Source: Dictyocoela muelleri | Lineage: Eukaryota > Microsporidia | NCBI GenBank assembly: GCA_016256075.1 | Contig: SDVU01000779.1 | Span: 1 to 10,571 of the forward strand | DNA: 10,571 bases | Direction of reading: 5' to 3' | Part shown: positions 1-6,928 of the stretch, piece after piece | How positions within the stretch are numbered: position 1 is the first letter of the stretch | Layout of the letters: each line of letters starts with the position of its first letter | Notes under the pieces: model-generated | The model's database searches: none | What the model was told of the DNA's origin: nothing | What the model saw: only the letters and a program-made list of their open reading frames with translations | Translations under genes and position numbers: made by a program

Positions 1-60
1 GTATGTAAGTTTCTAATTCATTTCCGGATTGCATAAGGGGCTATAATAAAAATATTTTTT

Positions 61-105
61 ATCATATGCCAAATTTACCCCCGGGGTGCAAATTTGGCAT
101 ATGAT
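61..105. repeat. 45-bp palindrome with CCCC-c-GGGG centre, next to a Merlin fragment
   Basis: The arms ATCATATGCCAAATTT (61-76) and AAATTTGGCATATGAT (90-105) are perfect inverted copies. The centre reads ACCCC, one C, then GGGGT plus two extra bases. It looks like two transposon termini beginning GGGGT set back to back with a one-base gap. The same build (ATCATA outer end, CCCC-n-GGGG centre) recurs at 3581-3625 beside another Merlin relic, so I take it as a Merlin end structure. A chance palindrome of this length is very unlikely. Which strand end belongs to which element cannot be settled here. Confidence 0.75.
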
Positions 106-313
106 CCGAAACCTCTTTCTAATTTCAATAATTTACACTGATTTGTGGGGAGGATATTCCGGAATAGGCGATTTTTATTGTCATAATGTAGTAAATCATA
201 GCAGACATTTTGTAGATTCTGTAACCAATATTAATACTAATACAATACAGGGAACCTGGTCTGCATTGAAAATATTCATTCTAAAGAGAAATTTTAACTC
301 TAAATATTTATAA
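101..313 (+). pseudogene. Merlin (ISXO2/IS1595-like) transposase, C-terminal fragment
   Basis: This is the last third of a Merlin-superfamily DDE transposase. Counting from the GTG that opens the frame at position 86, the segment IIYTDLWGGYSGI (residues 15-27) holds the second catalytic Asp (D19). HNVVNHSRHFVDSVTN (33-48) is the family's VNHS-FVDP block. NTIQGTWSALK (52-62) is the third catalytic block, where the usual Glu is Gln (Q55, codon 248-250). The first in-frame ATG is at 101. The zinc ribbon and first catalytic Asp are absent: the frame starts inside the palindrome at 61-105, so the N-terminal part was deleted or replaced. With half the domain gone and the catalytic Glu changed, it is a dead copy. 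The family assignment is firm from motif order; the element's right end is not visible with confidence. Confidence 0.85.
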
Positions 314-624
314 TTTTTTTAGCAATATTTGTATTCATGCGAAATGAAGTGTAAGGTGCGTATGATATATTAATAAAATTTTTTCTTTATTTTTTTAAAA
401 ATTTTATGAGGGGTAAAAAAAATTAAATACTGAAATGTAGGTATTAGATCGCCCCTAGATCCTTGTTAGCATGTAATATATATAATTTTGACTACTCCAA
501 AAAAAAAATCCCAGAAAAAATCCCAATAATTAGCTAGGCTATAGTGTCTGACATAAAATTGATAATTATTAAAAAAAAAAATAAAAAAGTGAGAAAGAGT
601 AAAAATATTTTCAGTAAAGGATAA
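314..624. other. AT-rich spacer, no gene seen
   Basis: No open frame of coding character was found. There is an AT inverted repeat (about 372-409: ATAAAATTTTTT and AAAAATTTTAT), followed at once by GGGGTAAA at 410-417, which resembles the GGGGT ends of the palindrome at 61-105. A further CGCCCC occurs at 450-455. Either could mark the lost right end of the Merlin relic, but neither pairs well enough with the left end to be called. Confidence 0.4.
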
Positions 625-873
625 ATGATTATAAAATATTTTTTAATATGGATTAATACAACTTTTTCTCTGAATCATAGAAACCCCGATATCGACCCTA
701 TTCCTGATAATTATTTTATAAAAAAAATCGAGGAAAAAATAAATTTTATAGGCTCTTTATTACAATTCTTATGGTTTATAATGATTAGAATAAGAACGAC
801 TCTTACGTTACTTAATGATAAAATGGTGTTTTTAATACAAAATACCGAATTATTTATAACCAAGGTAAATTAA
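625..873 (+). CDS. hypothetical small protein, 82 aa
   Basis: An uninterrupted ATG-started frame of 82 codons lies between the Merlin relic and the Myb gene and converges on the latter with about 140 bp between them. I do not recognise it. The N-terminal half is mildly polar with NPDIDPIPDN (residues 20-29). Residues about 42-55 (IGSLLQFLWFIMIR) are hydrophobic enough for one membrane segment, and the tail is mixed. In DNA this AT-rich an 82-codon frame can arise by chance, and no start-site motif or homology supports it. It could also be a fragment of a larger lost gene. Treat it as possible only. Confidence 0.28.
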   Translation: MIIKYFLIWINTTFSLNHRNPDIDPIPDNYFIKKIEEKINFIGSLLQFLWFIMIRIRTTLTLLNDKMVFLIQNTELFITKVN

Positions 874-1015
874 TAGCGTTTTTAAACTTAAGATTAAGTA
901 CATTTTTTAATAATATATAAAATTTGTAAAAAGTATAAAAAAAATAAACCTGAAAATAAAAATTAATATTAACAGATTGATTAAATAAAAACCCAAATTA
1001 AAAAATCATGACACA

Positions 1016-2167
1016 TTATTTTTTACTTTCATATTTATCACTTTTCATTTTATTTAACATCTCCATATTTTTCAAATCATAATATGTAAGCTTTTTTAGA
1101 TCACCGAGAATATTATCATTTTTGGCTTTGAAAATTAATTCTGACGAGTCTTTTTCGATATTTTTTAAAACATCAATGTCTCGAAGAACTGGATCTTTAT
1201 TATTGATTTCATCATTATCAAGAATAAATTCTTTTCTCTTAAAATTTACAGCACCTGAAAAATTAATTCTTTGATTTCGATTTTTAGCAATAGAATTTGT
1301 AGGAAAGGAATTTATATTTTTATCTGATTGCAAACTCAATTCTTTCACACTTTTCACTGATTCACTCTTCGTTGATTCACTTTTCATCGATTCACCTTTC
1401 ATTAATTCATTATTTTTCAATTCACTATTCATTAAACCTTTTATCATTTTGTTGCGCTTATTAAGTTCAATTTCAGCAGCAATACCCAAAATAAACAATT
1501 TTTCACAAAGAACGTTTTCTGGATAAAAATTTGCAGACTCTTCATCATCACAGCTATCATCCGATTTAATATTCAAAAGAAAATCATTCTGTGATCTCAT
1601 TTTTGTTAAATTATAAATTTTCCGTTTTTCAGAGGTATCTTGGGGATTTTGGTATTTAGTTTCTCGCCTTCTGTTATCATACCCATTATATTGTTTATTT
1701 AAACTTGAGAGTCGATCAAAACGGAGATTAACAGCATTCTTATCATTTAATTCATTATCATTTATATGACAAATCTGAGTATCTCTTCTTTCAATATCAT
1801 TTGTATCAACATCTTCCATTTTTATTATTTCAACACAATTTTCATAACTTTGCTTATTTTTTCTTTTTATACAATTATTATAAAAATTTTTAATCGCGTT
1901 ATCAGTTCTCCCTGGCAGCTCACAGGCAATTTTGCACCACTTATTTCCATATTTACTGTGAAGATAAAAGACAATTTCCCGCTCTCGATCAGTGAATGGA
2001 TCCTTATTAACATTAGGATCTAAATGATTATTCCATCTTTCACGGCATTGCTTACCATTTCTTGACTTCATAAGACTAGCAATCGCGGACCAATTAAATC
2101 GGCCATTCTCTTTTACAATTTTTTTTAATAAATTATCTTCATCTTTTGACCATGAACCTTTTATCAT
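1016..2167 (-). CDS. Myb-like DNA-binding protein (two Myb repeats), 383 aa
   Basis: This is a probable sequence-specific transcription factor acting in the nucleus. Two consecutive Myb/SANT repeats fill the N-terminus. Repeat 1 (residues about 3-50) has its spaced Trp residues at W6, W26 and W45, with the recognition-helix signature NGKQCRERWNNHLDP (37-51). Repeat 2 (about 54-100) has F58, W77 and Y96 in the Trp positions, and GNKWCKIACELPGRTDNAIK (74-93) is the classic R3-type block. A basic KRKNK (101-105) follows and could serve as a nuclear signal. The rest is Asn/Lys/Glu-rich and probably disordered, with a degenerate five-residue repeat around MKSES (about 246-275). The ATG at 2167 is chosen because the first repeat begins at residue 3, leaving no room for a longer necessary N-terminus. 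No intron is needed. The layout resembles animal c-Myb R2R3 or plant R2R3-Myb; target genes cannot be read from sequence. Transposon relics lie on both sides, but the frame is clean, which argues for a maintained host gene. Confidence 0.93.
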   Translation of the reverse strand: MIKGSWSKDEDNLLKKIVKENGRFNWSAIASLMKSRNGKQCRERWNNHLDPNVNKDPFTDREREIVFYLHSKYGNKWCKIACELPGRTDNAIKNFYNNCIKRKNKQSYENCVEIIKMEDVDTNDIERRDTQICHINDNELNDKNAVNLRFDRLSSLNKQYNGYDNRRRETKYQNPQDTSEKRKIYNLTKMRSQNDFLLNIKSDDSCDDEESANFYPENVLCEKLFILGIAAEIELNKRNKMIKGLMNSELKNNELMKGESMKSESTKSESVKSVKELSLQSDKNINSFPTNSIAKNRNQRINFSGAVNFKRKEFILDNDEINNKDPVLRDIDVLKNIEKDSSELIFKAKNDNILGDLKKLTYYDLKNMEMLNKMKSDKYESKK

Positions 2168-2184
2168 ACCTTTTTTTATATTTT

Positions 2185-2214
2185 CTTTTTATAGTTTCAA
2201 AAAAAATTCTAGAA
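2185..2214 (-). promoter_or_regulatory. candidate core promoter of the Myb gene
   Basis: Read on the minus strand, ACTATAAAAAG (2195-2185) is a TATA-like box 19-28 bases upstream of the ATG at 2167. Just above it lies TTCTAGAA (2214-2207), a perfect TTCnnGAA pair of the kind heat-shock factor binds, although an eight-base palindrome in such DNA may be chance. Short 5' leaders with a near-ATG TATA element are common in compact eukaryotic genomes, so the position is plausible. No expression evidence can be drawn from sequence. Confidence 0.35.
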
Positions 2215-2820
2215 TTTTTTAATTTATCAAAAAACACAAAAATTAATGACCCTTGGATTGTAGATTGTTTAAGAATTGGTCTTCAAAGTAATTATGAAAG
2301 ATAACAAAATAAATGTGTCGTAGAAGAAAGATGTTGCAAATAATTTTAAAAATTAAAAGATTAAGTAAAATATTGAATAAATATTTTTTATTTATTTTTT
2401 CATATAAATGATGATTTCTATAAAAATAGATTGCGATAATATTGTAATCATTATAGATTTTACTCTAATCAACATAGATTTTATAATAATCACTATAAAT
2501 CTAATTAAAATTGTCGTGTATTGTTTTAAACGACATTATTGATTATTATTTTAAGTGTTATCTTTGATTTTTAATTAAAAGATTTATAATCGTTGTTTTA
2601 AAATTGGTTACTTGTTAAGACGGTATCTATTGGTTGATATGAATATATAATGAAAATATATTAAATAAATACAGTGAGTTACAATTAAAATCTTTATTGT
2701 TTTTATTTTATCAATTTAAAGTCTCATCATCAGTCATAAAAAATCTTGTATACAAATATAAAAGTCAATAGCTTACAGGTAAGGGTCAGTTGTCTAGATC
2801 TAACTCATCTCAATTTTCCA
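2215..2820. other. AT-rich intergenic DNA upstream of the Myb gene
   Basis: Apart from the short tandem repeat annotated separately at 2445-2506, I see no gene, RNA gene or paired ends here. TATATTAAATAAATAC (2658-2673) and a T-rich run after it resemble promoter and polyadenylation-like AT motifs, which are uninformative at this base composition. Confidence 0.4.
2445..2506. repeat. short tandem repeat, three 21-bp units
   Basis: Three successive units start with TAATCA: 2445-2465, 2466-2486 and 2487-2506. They share the pattern TAATCAnnATAGATTTTA, the third being more diverged. It is a small degenerate minisatellite with no visible coding or regulatory role. Confidence 0.6.
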
Positions 2821-2821
2821 T

Positions 2822-2989
2822 AGGTACCTATTAGAGCTTGCAATCCTTGGCGAACATGACACCTATGAATCCCGAAAACGTTGAAATGACCGTAATATCC
2901 AGTTCAGCAACGAGATTTTACATGAGGAGATAATAAATAGTTCATATGTTAAGAAAAATTTCAGAATAAACACCAATACTTTTCGATTT
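2822..2989 (+). pseudogene. coding-like relic, family uncertain (PIF/Harbinger-like?)
   Basis: One frame reads with protein-like composition across about 55 codons with a single internal stop (TGA at 2870-2872). It includes RYLLELAILGEHDTYESRKR (2822 onward) and, after the stop, HEEIINSSYVKKNFRINTNT and FRF. The string KKNFRINTNTF resembles the FRM/FRI-x-x-x-TF motif found early in PIF/Harbinger transposases, but no catalytic block follows, so the assignment is a guess. Local GC content is higher than in the flanks, which supports a decayed coding origin. It might instead be a piece of a host gene family. Confidence 0.3.
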
Positions 2990-3483
2990 TAAATATTATT
3001 AGTTACATAAAAATTTTAATCTTATTTAAATCCAAAAGGATATTGAAGTTTAATTACTATATCGCTTTGAGACTACCGTAAATTAAGATGGACAAAAACT
3101 AAACCAAATACTAATATACTAATATCTATAAAGTTCAATAAAAAAGGACCTTTTAAAAAAATTGTTTAGATATTTATATATTTTTACTTACAAAATTCGA
3201 AAAAAATAAAAGAACAGCCCAGACTAATTGAACTAAAATAATCGGCTTCTGTGATTTTTGGGTTTATTCCCATCCTAAATTATACTAAGATTAAAATGGA
3301 TCAATACAAGAATTTATCTTGCAATTTTTCATAGTATATTTAAAATTTTTTTAACAAAGAAAAAAAAAGAAAATGACCGGGGTAGTATCGACATTTATTT
3401 GATCTGATATTTATGGGTATTTTTGGAGAGTCTATTTTTGTATAAATATTTAAAAATGTATCAATAATTTCGTAAAATATTTT
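2990..3483. other. AT-rich spacer, no gene seen
   Basis: No sustained frame, paired ends or RNA gene was recognised. The stretch around 3240-3290 is slightly richer in GC, but translations in all frames are broken and unrecognisable. Confidence 0.4.
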
Positions 3484-3580
3484 AAACTCCGGTAAATCGA
3501 GTCTATAGCTCAGGTAAACAGTTTTTATAACTTTGAAAAAATAAGTCTATAACTCTGGAAAAATATAGCCAAAACTTTAT

Positions 3581-4006
3581 AATCATAAAGAGATAATGCC
3601 CCAGGGGCATTATCATCTTATGATTTAAATTAAAAAAAAATTAAAAATTAAAAATTAAAAAAAAAATTTAAATTTTAGAATTTTAATAATTTCTGCATAA
3701 TGGGAAAAAATATTGTGTAAAATGGAAAGAGTGGACTTATAATGTCCATAAACTTGGTTTTCACATCTACAATTTACACCTAATGTTGTCTTTTTAAATC
3801 TAACAAGTCGCATATCTTTCTCACAGTATAAACACTCTACTGAATCATAAATTAACTTTTTTGAAATAAATAATCAGTAATACTTGTATCTTGCAAATTA
3901 TTTAGAACCTCAAAGAGGTTTTATCACATCTTTGAGAATTATTTTTTTTATTTTTCGGGGCATTATCTACTTTGATCAAATTAGGGAACATTATCTCATT
4001 ATGATC
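3581..4006. mobile_element. small Merlin-type element with palindromic left end
   Basis: The left end AATCATAAAGAGATAATG (3581 onward) matches the reverse complement of the right end CATTATCTCATTATGATC (3989-4006) with few mismatches. At the left end the terminus is followed after one A (3603) by an inverted copy of itself, GGGGCATTATCATCTTATGA (3604 onward). At the right end a second, direct unit GGGGCATTATCTAC lies just inside (3957-3970). Flanking DNA repeats AAACTT on both sides (3572-3577 and 4008-4013), consistent with a decayed 8-9-bp target duplication as in Merlin elements. The inside holds a transposase N-terminal relic. It is a deletion derivative, not autonomous. Confidence 0.75.
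3675..3870 (-). pseudogene. Merlin transposase, N-terminal zinc-ribbon fragment
   Basis: On the minus strand the frame reads DSVECLYCEKDMRLVRF and then TTLGVNCRCENQVYG. The C-x2-C pair (ECLYC), the M-x-L that follows, and the second Cys cluster (NCRC) are the zinc ribbon that opens Merlin/IS1595-type transposases. The frame reaches a stop at 3675-3677 after HNIFFPIMQKLLKF. None of the three catalytic blocks is present, so most of the transposase is missing between here and the left end of the element. The short length and flanking ends show an internally deleted copy. The fold assignment rests on Cys spacing and neighbouring residues, so it is less certain than for the C-terminal relics. Confidence 0.65.
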
Positions 4007-4170
4007 TAAACTTAGGAGAAAGACTCTATAAATTTCGAAACGGCGTCTATAATTTTGAGAAGAGGTCTATAACTTTGGAAAAGAGGCTATAAGTTTGTAA
4101 AAGGGGGTCTATAACTTTGGTAAAAGAGGGTCTATAACTTTGGAAAAAGGAAGCTATAACTATTAAAAAC

Positions 4171-4538
4171 GCTGTAAATAAATTTTGGGATGTTTATTTT
4201 ATAACAAATATTATTTCGGAAAATTCATTATACAAAAAGTTGATTCAATTGAAAATAAAAAAAAAACTTTAAAATTAATATCAAAAAATCAATTAAATTT
4301 TTTAATGAAAAATTTAAACTGTCACTTTTATTTTTTTTATTTACATTCGCGGATTTTTATTTTTAATTCATTAATGTTTTTTTTTAATGTTACTTTAAAA
4401 CATTACGGTCACTTTTAGTTCTGTGGGTCTTAATAAATTAACATACAAATATTTTTGTAAAAAAGAATGCTGAATAAAACAATAATCTAACCCCGTTTAT
4501 ATAGTTTTTATGCTCGGTCATTTTTATTTCCCTGTCAC
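4171..4538. other. AT-rich spacer with scattered GTCACTTTT words
   Basis: No gene is supported; a frame at 4185-4418 starts only with TTG and is low-complexity. The word GTCACTTTT occurs three times (about 4321, 4408 and 4534), with a near copy GTCATTTTT at 4517, which may be remnants of an old repeat or of the inverted repeat that begins at 4539. Confidence 0.35.
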
Positions 4539-4615
4539 TTTTCGAGCAAACAATATCTATTCAAAAAGCGAGCTTATGAAAAAAATAGACAAATTTATAA
4601 TTTTAACATTATTTT
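4539..4615. repeat. left arm of an inverted repeat enclosing the pogo-like element
   Basis: This arm pairs with 6524-6601 in reverse complement. Shared strings include ATCTATT then GAGC, and ATAGACAAATTT against GTAGACAAATTT, with several mismatches and small gaps. Both arms lie outside the TA-flanked ends of the pogo-like transposon, so the transposon appears to have landed in the spacer of an older foldback or miniature element. Confidence 0.6.
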
Positions 4616-4632
4616 AGACTACTGTATTCCCT

Positions 4633-4665
4633 CGAAAATAAGAAAATGTCATTTTCTTATTTTCG
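4633..4665. repeat. hairpin at the left end of the pogo-like element
   Basis: CGAAAATAAGAAAATG (4633-4648) and CATTTTCTTATTTTCG (4650-4665) are perfect inverted copies around a single T. The outer arm is part of the transposon's terminal repeat, so the element carries its own terminus twice in opposite directions. Confidence 0.8.
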
Positions 4666-4759
4666 GGAAATTTCAATGAACAGTTAATTTTTTATGCCCA
4701 TATGTTTTTAAACGAAATAAAAAAAGAAAGAGTTATGCAGCAAAGTTATAACTTGCGGT

Positions 4760-5990
4760 AATAAAGGATTATGAAACCAAAAATGAAAATGGGGAGCAAA
4801 AACTGATGTTTTAAGTGTCAGAGAAATATTCGACTACACAAAAATCCTTCAATTTGTGCTACAGCAAAATCAAGATTTAGAAAAATTCTAATATTTAGAC
4901 AGCAAATCTATAAATAGGTGTAGGAAGATAGGCACTTCTGGAAGTAAGACACCATTTAGTGATGTTAATAGTTTGTTGTTGGACTGGGTAGTAGAAAGGG
5001 ACAACAAATGTTCGTAGTTATGAAAAAGTATCCATAACAAAAGGCTTTAAAAGGTGTTTATAGTTTAATGATTTCTAATTTCAAATGTTCAAGTAGGTAT
5101 ATTGAGAAGTTTAAGAAATGATAAATCTAGTATCACGCAGACATATTTCCTGTAGAACCTTTCCACCAATGCAAAATAATTAGCTCATGATCTCTTAACC
5201 ACAGCATTAGATCTTATCAAGAAACCTTTTATTAAACCCAAAAACAATATTAATTTTGACCAGTTACCATGATACTTTGAAAAGAAGAATAATAAAACTA
5301 TAACTTTTATAAGAGAAAAAACGTTAAACTTGCAAAGGCATCGTCTTCACATAGTAGGTTCACATTTTCTCCAATAATCGCAGTTGATGGTAGATTAATT
5401 ATGGCCAATTGTCTTTTTTTTTACAATTTGAAAAAATAACTAAGAATATAAATAAGAATATCCACGTTGACGTTAATAAAACAGGAATGTGGTCTGAGAA
5501 TATTGTTAATTCTTTCTTTAACAGATATTTTATCGCTATTAGAAACTAGATTCACTCATGACTTAACATTGGTGATAATAGATTCCTTTTCGACACATTA
5601 AAAAGTCGATAAAAAGTATAATAAACAAAATGTTTTCATCGTTTTCGTCTCAAAAGGAATTAATCCTTTATTACATATGCTTAATGTATCTTCAAATAGA
5701 TCATTTCCACAAAATTTTGATGGCAAGCTTAGTGAATGGATTTATGAAGCAATTAAGACAAGGAGAATCATACAAAGAAGGAGAATAATAAAAAACTTTC
5801 AACAAACTTTTGAAAGACATGTGTTGAAATTTTATGAGAAGTATGGGTAAAAAAAATCATAAAAAATTTAAAATTCGAGGAATTCTGGGAGACAGCTTTG
5901 ATTAGACAGACTTCATGAACCTCTCAAGCAACTTATTTTAGGAGAAGAGTTGAATGAAACTTTATTCTCAAACGACACAATTTTCAATGA
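4760..5990 (+). pseudogene. pogo/Tigger-like transposase (CENP-B HTH plus DDE_1), broken
   Basis: This was a cut-and-paste transposase. In order, several frames give: VLSVREIFDYTKILQ (from about 4808) and GSKTPFSDVNSLLLDWVVER (from about 4940), the CENP-B/Tc5-type helix-turn-helix with its L-x-W-V-x-E core; NINFDQLP (about 5246-5269), the first catalytic Asp block (usually N-x-D-Q-T-P) with D at 5258; SHSRFTFSPIIAVDGRLI (about 5346-5400); TGMWSENIVNSFFNRYF; VIIDSFSTH (D at 5581), the second catalytic block; and LLHMLNVSSNRSF (about 5668-5706), the third block (usually QPLDVSxNKPF), where the catalytic Asp is replaced by Asn (5683-5685). The C-terminal part WIYEAIKTRR continues to about 5990. 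Numerous stops and frameshifts make it inactive. Motif order makes the DDE_1/pogo assignment secure; whether it is nearer Tigger, Fot1 or jerky cannot be said by eye. Confidence 0.8.
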
Positions 5991-6027
5991 ATAAAAACAA
6001 GTTTTCAAAGATAATATAAAAGATTAA

Positions 6028-6288
6028 TTGTTTATTGGTAAAGATAGTTGCACGTTCTTTAAGATTCTTTCATTTATACTTTATGATGTCATTGACTTTT
6101 ATTTAGACATAAGAAAAAACATTTCCGATAAGCTCAAGACAATAGAAGAACTAAATAATCTTTATGATGACAAATATGTTAATGAAATTAGAAGCTCTGT
6201 TATTCCATCATCTGAATTGGAGATTTTCGCAGCTTCAAGGATTTATAATCTTAATTTTAATCTGTATTATGGGAAAGATCTTAAATAG
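6028..6288 (+). pseudogene. OTU cysteine-protease-like segment, in frame with the transposase
   Basis: OTU proteases cleave ubiquitin or related linkages. The segment IGKDSCTFFKILSFILYDV resembles the opening OTU block (gDGxCLFRaiS-x-x-LYG), and ENTRY-like spacing is kept to YLDIRKNI (HxxLR block), then SSELEIFAASRIYNLNFNLY resembles the W-G-x-x-E-L-xAaS-x-x-Y-x-x-x-I-x-V block. The nucleophile Cys is kept (6049-6051), but the Asp of the DGxC motif reads Lys, and the final His block is not found before the stop. The frame is opened by a TAA just before 6028 and has no ATG. The same frame upstream, across two stops, is the C-terminal tail of the transposase, so it may once have been a fused or co-translated domain. 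It lies within the transposon's ends, so it was carried by the element. The OTU call rests on motif resemblance by eye. Confidence 0.55.
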
Positions 6289-6523
6289 AAGTTTTAGGAA
6301 CCAAGAATCAAGACAAGAAAAGGAATATGAAATTCTAAAAATTTTCAAATACTTTTTGATTAAAAAAGTAATTTTTAATTTTCTTATTTTCGAGGAATTT
6401 TCCTTTTCTCATTCTCGAGAACTATTGTTCGTTTTTTTATTTCGACAAAAACCCCCTTTTTATTTTTTTATTTTCGAGAGAAGACAGTAGAAATATAATT
6501 GTTCATAAGATATAATAATTGTG

Positions 6524-6601
6524 TAAAATGATGTGCGTATTTCAAATTTGTCTACTTTTTTTTTGCTCACACATTTAAATAGATTTAATGTAATTTGAAA
6601 A
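6524..6601. repeat. right arm of the inverted repeat enclosing the pogo-like element
   Basis: This is the partner of 4539-4615. AAATTTGTCTAC (6544-6555), GCTC (6565-6568) and AAATAGAT (6577-6584) mirror the left arm in the same order. Homology fades beyond 6601. Confidence 0.6.
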
Positions 6602-6714
6602 TATTTTTTATATTGGTGTTTATCTTGGTATCATCTTTGAGCCGTCGAGAAATTTAAACTCGAAATAAACCTATATAATATCTGATATACTAATTATTCG
6701 GATGTTTATCAATC

Positions 6715-6820
6715 CCTGATTAGTTTTTCGTAATTAATGAAATATTTATATTTTTTCCTAATTACATTGCCAAATTAAGAAAAGTGCAAATATTTTATTA
6801 ATTACGAAAAACTAATCAGG
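6715..6820. mobile_element. 106-bp foldback / MITE-like element
   Basis: The arms CCTGATTAGTTTTTCGTAAT (6715 onward, extending to about 6747) and its reverse complement ending at 6820 pair nearly perfectly over about 33 bases, with a 40-base spacer. No target duplication is clear. The CCTGATT terminus also occurs as the innermost inverted repeat of the hairpin at 8452-8731, hinting at a small repeat family. It is non-coding and would fold as a strong stem if transcribed. Confidence 0.75.
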
Positions 6821-6861
6821 TATTATTAGAGGGTTATGCAGTAAAATATTCTAAATTATGG

Positions 6862-6926
6862 TTAATATATTAAAAATTATTAATTAATATATTGAAAATT
6901 ATTAATAAATATATTAAAAATTAGAA
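6862..6926. repeat. three-unit 22-bp AT tandem repeat
   Basis: Units at 6862-6883, 6884-6905 and 6906-6926 share TTAATATATTAAAAATTATT with one or two changes each. It directly abuts the left end of the next element. Confidence 0.8.
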
Positions 6927-6928
6927 GC

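Larger units (their letters stand above)
3484..4170. repeat. ~22-bp minisatellite, interrupted by a Merlin derivative
   Basis: A degenerate tandem array with consensus close to GGTCTATAACTTTGGAAAAG occupies 3484-3580 and 4008-4170. The clearest units lie at about 4062-4150, where the phrase TCTATAACTTTGG recurs every 21-25 bases. The left part is more diverged (TCTATAGCTCAGG, TTATAACTTTGAA, TCTATAACTCTGG). The array resumes in phase after the insertion at 3581-4006, so both parts were once one array. No coding capacity is seen. Confidence 0.85.
4622..6487 (+). mobile_element. pogo-like (Tc1/mariner superfamily) DNA transposon, decayed
   Basis: The ends CTGTATTCCCTCGAAAATAA (4622-4641) and the reverse complement of 6468-6487 (CTGTCTTCTCTCGAAAATAA) match at 18 of 20 positions. 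Each is bordered by TA (4620-4621 and 6488-6489), the target duplication expected for this superfamily. The terminal motif TTTTCTTATTTTCG recurs inside at 4652-4665 (inverted, forming a hairpin with the terminus) and at about 6379-6392, and could be subterminal transposase-binding sites. The interior carries a degenerate DDE_1 transposase followed in frame by an OTU-like segment. At about 1.87 kb it is full length in layout, but its genes are broken many times. Confidence 0.85.

Noticed and set aside
1-12. GTATGTAAGT at the window edge as a 5' splice site
   Set aside because: There is no adjoining exon, branch site or 3' splice site to support it.
1766-2023. Open frame on the plus strand inside the Myb gene
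   Set aside because: It lies antisense to the Myb repeats and only mirrors their codon pattern; composition is low-complexity.
2600-2800. Possible solo LTR (TATA-like and polyadenylation-like AT motifs)
   Set aside because: No matching second repeat, primer site or retroelement coding sequence was seen, and such motifs are expected in DNA this AT-rich.
2770-2880. Locally GC-richer stretch considered as a tRNA or small RNA gene
   Set aside because: No B-box of the GGTTCGANTCC type and no cloverleaf pairing could be found.
3484-4170. CRISPR-like array
   Set aside because: The units are contiguous and degenerate without unique spacers, and the setting is eukaryotic, so it is a minisatellite.
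4185-4418. 77-codon plus-strand frame
   Set aside because: It begins with TTG rather than ATG, and is a Phe/Asn/Lys-rich low-complexity translation in AT-rich spacer with no recognisable motif.
6164-6490. 108-codon plus-strand frame
   Set aside because: It overlaps the OTU-like frame in another phase and runs into the transposon's terminal repeat, so it is a shadow.
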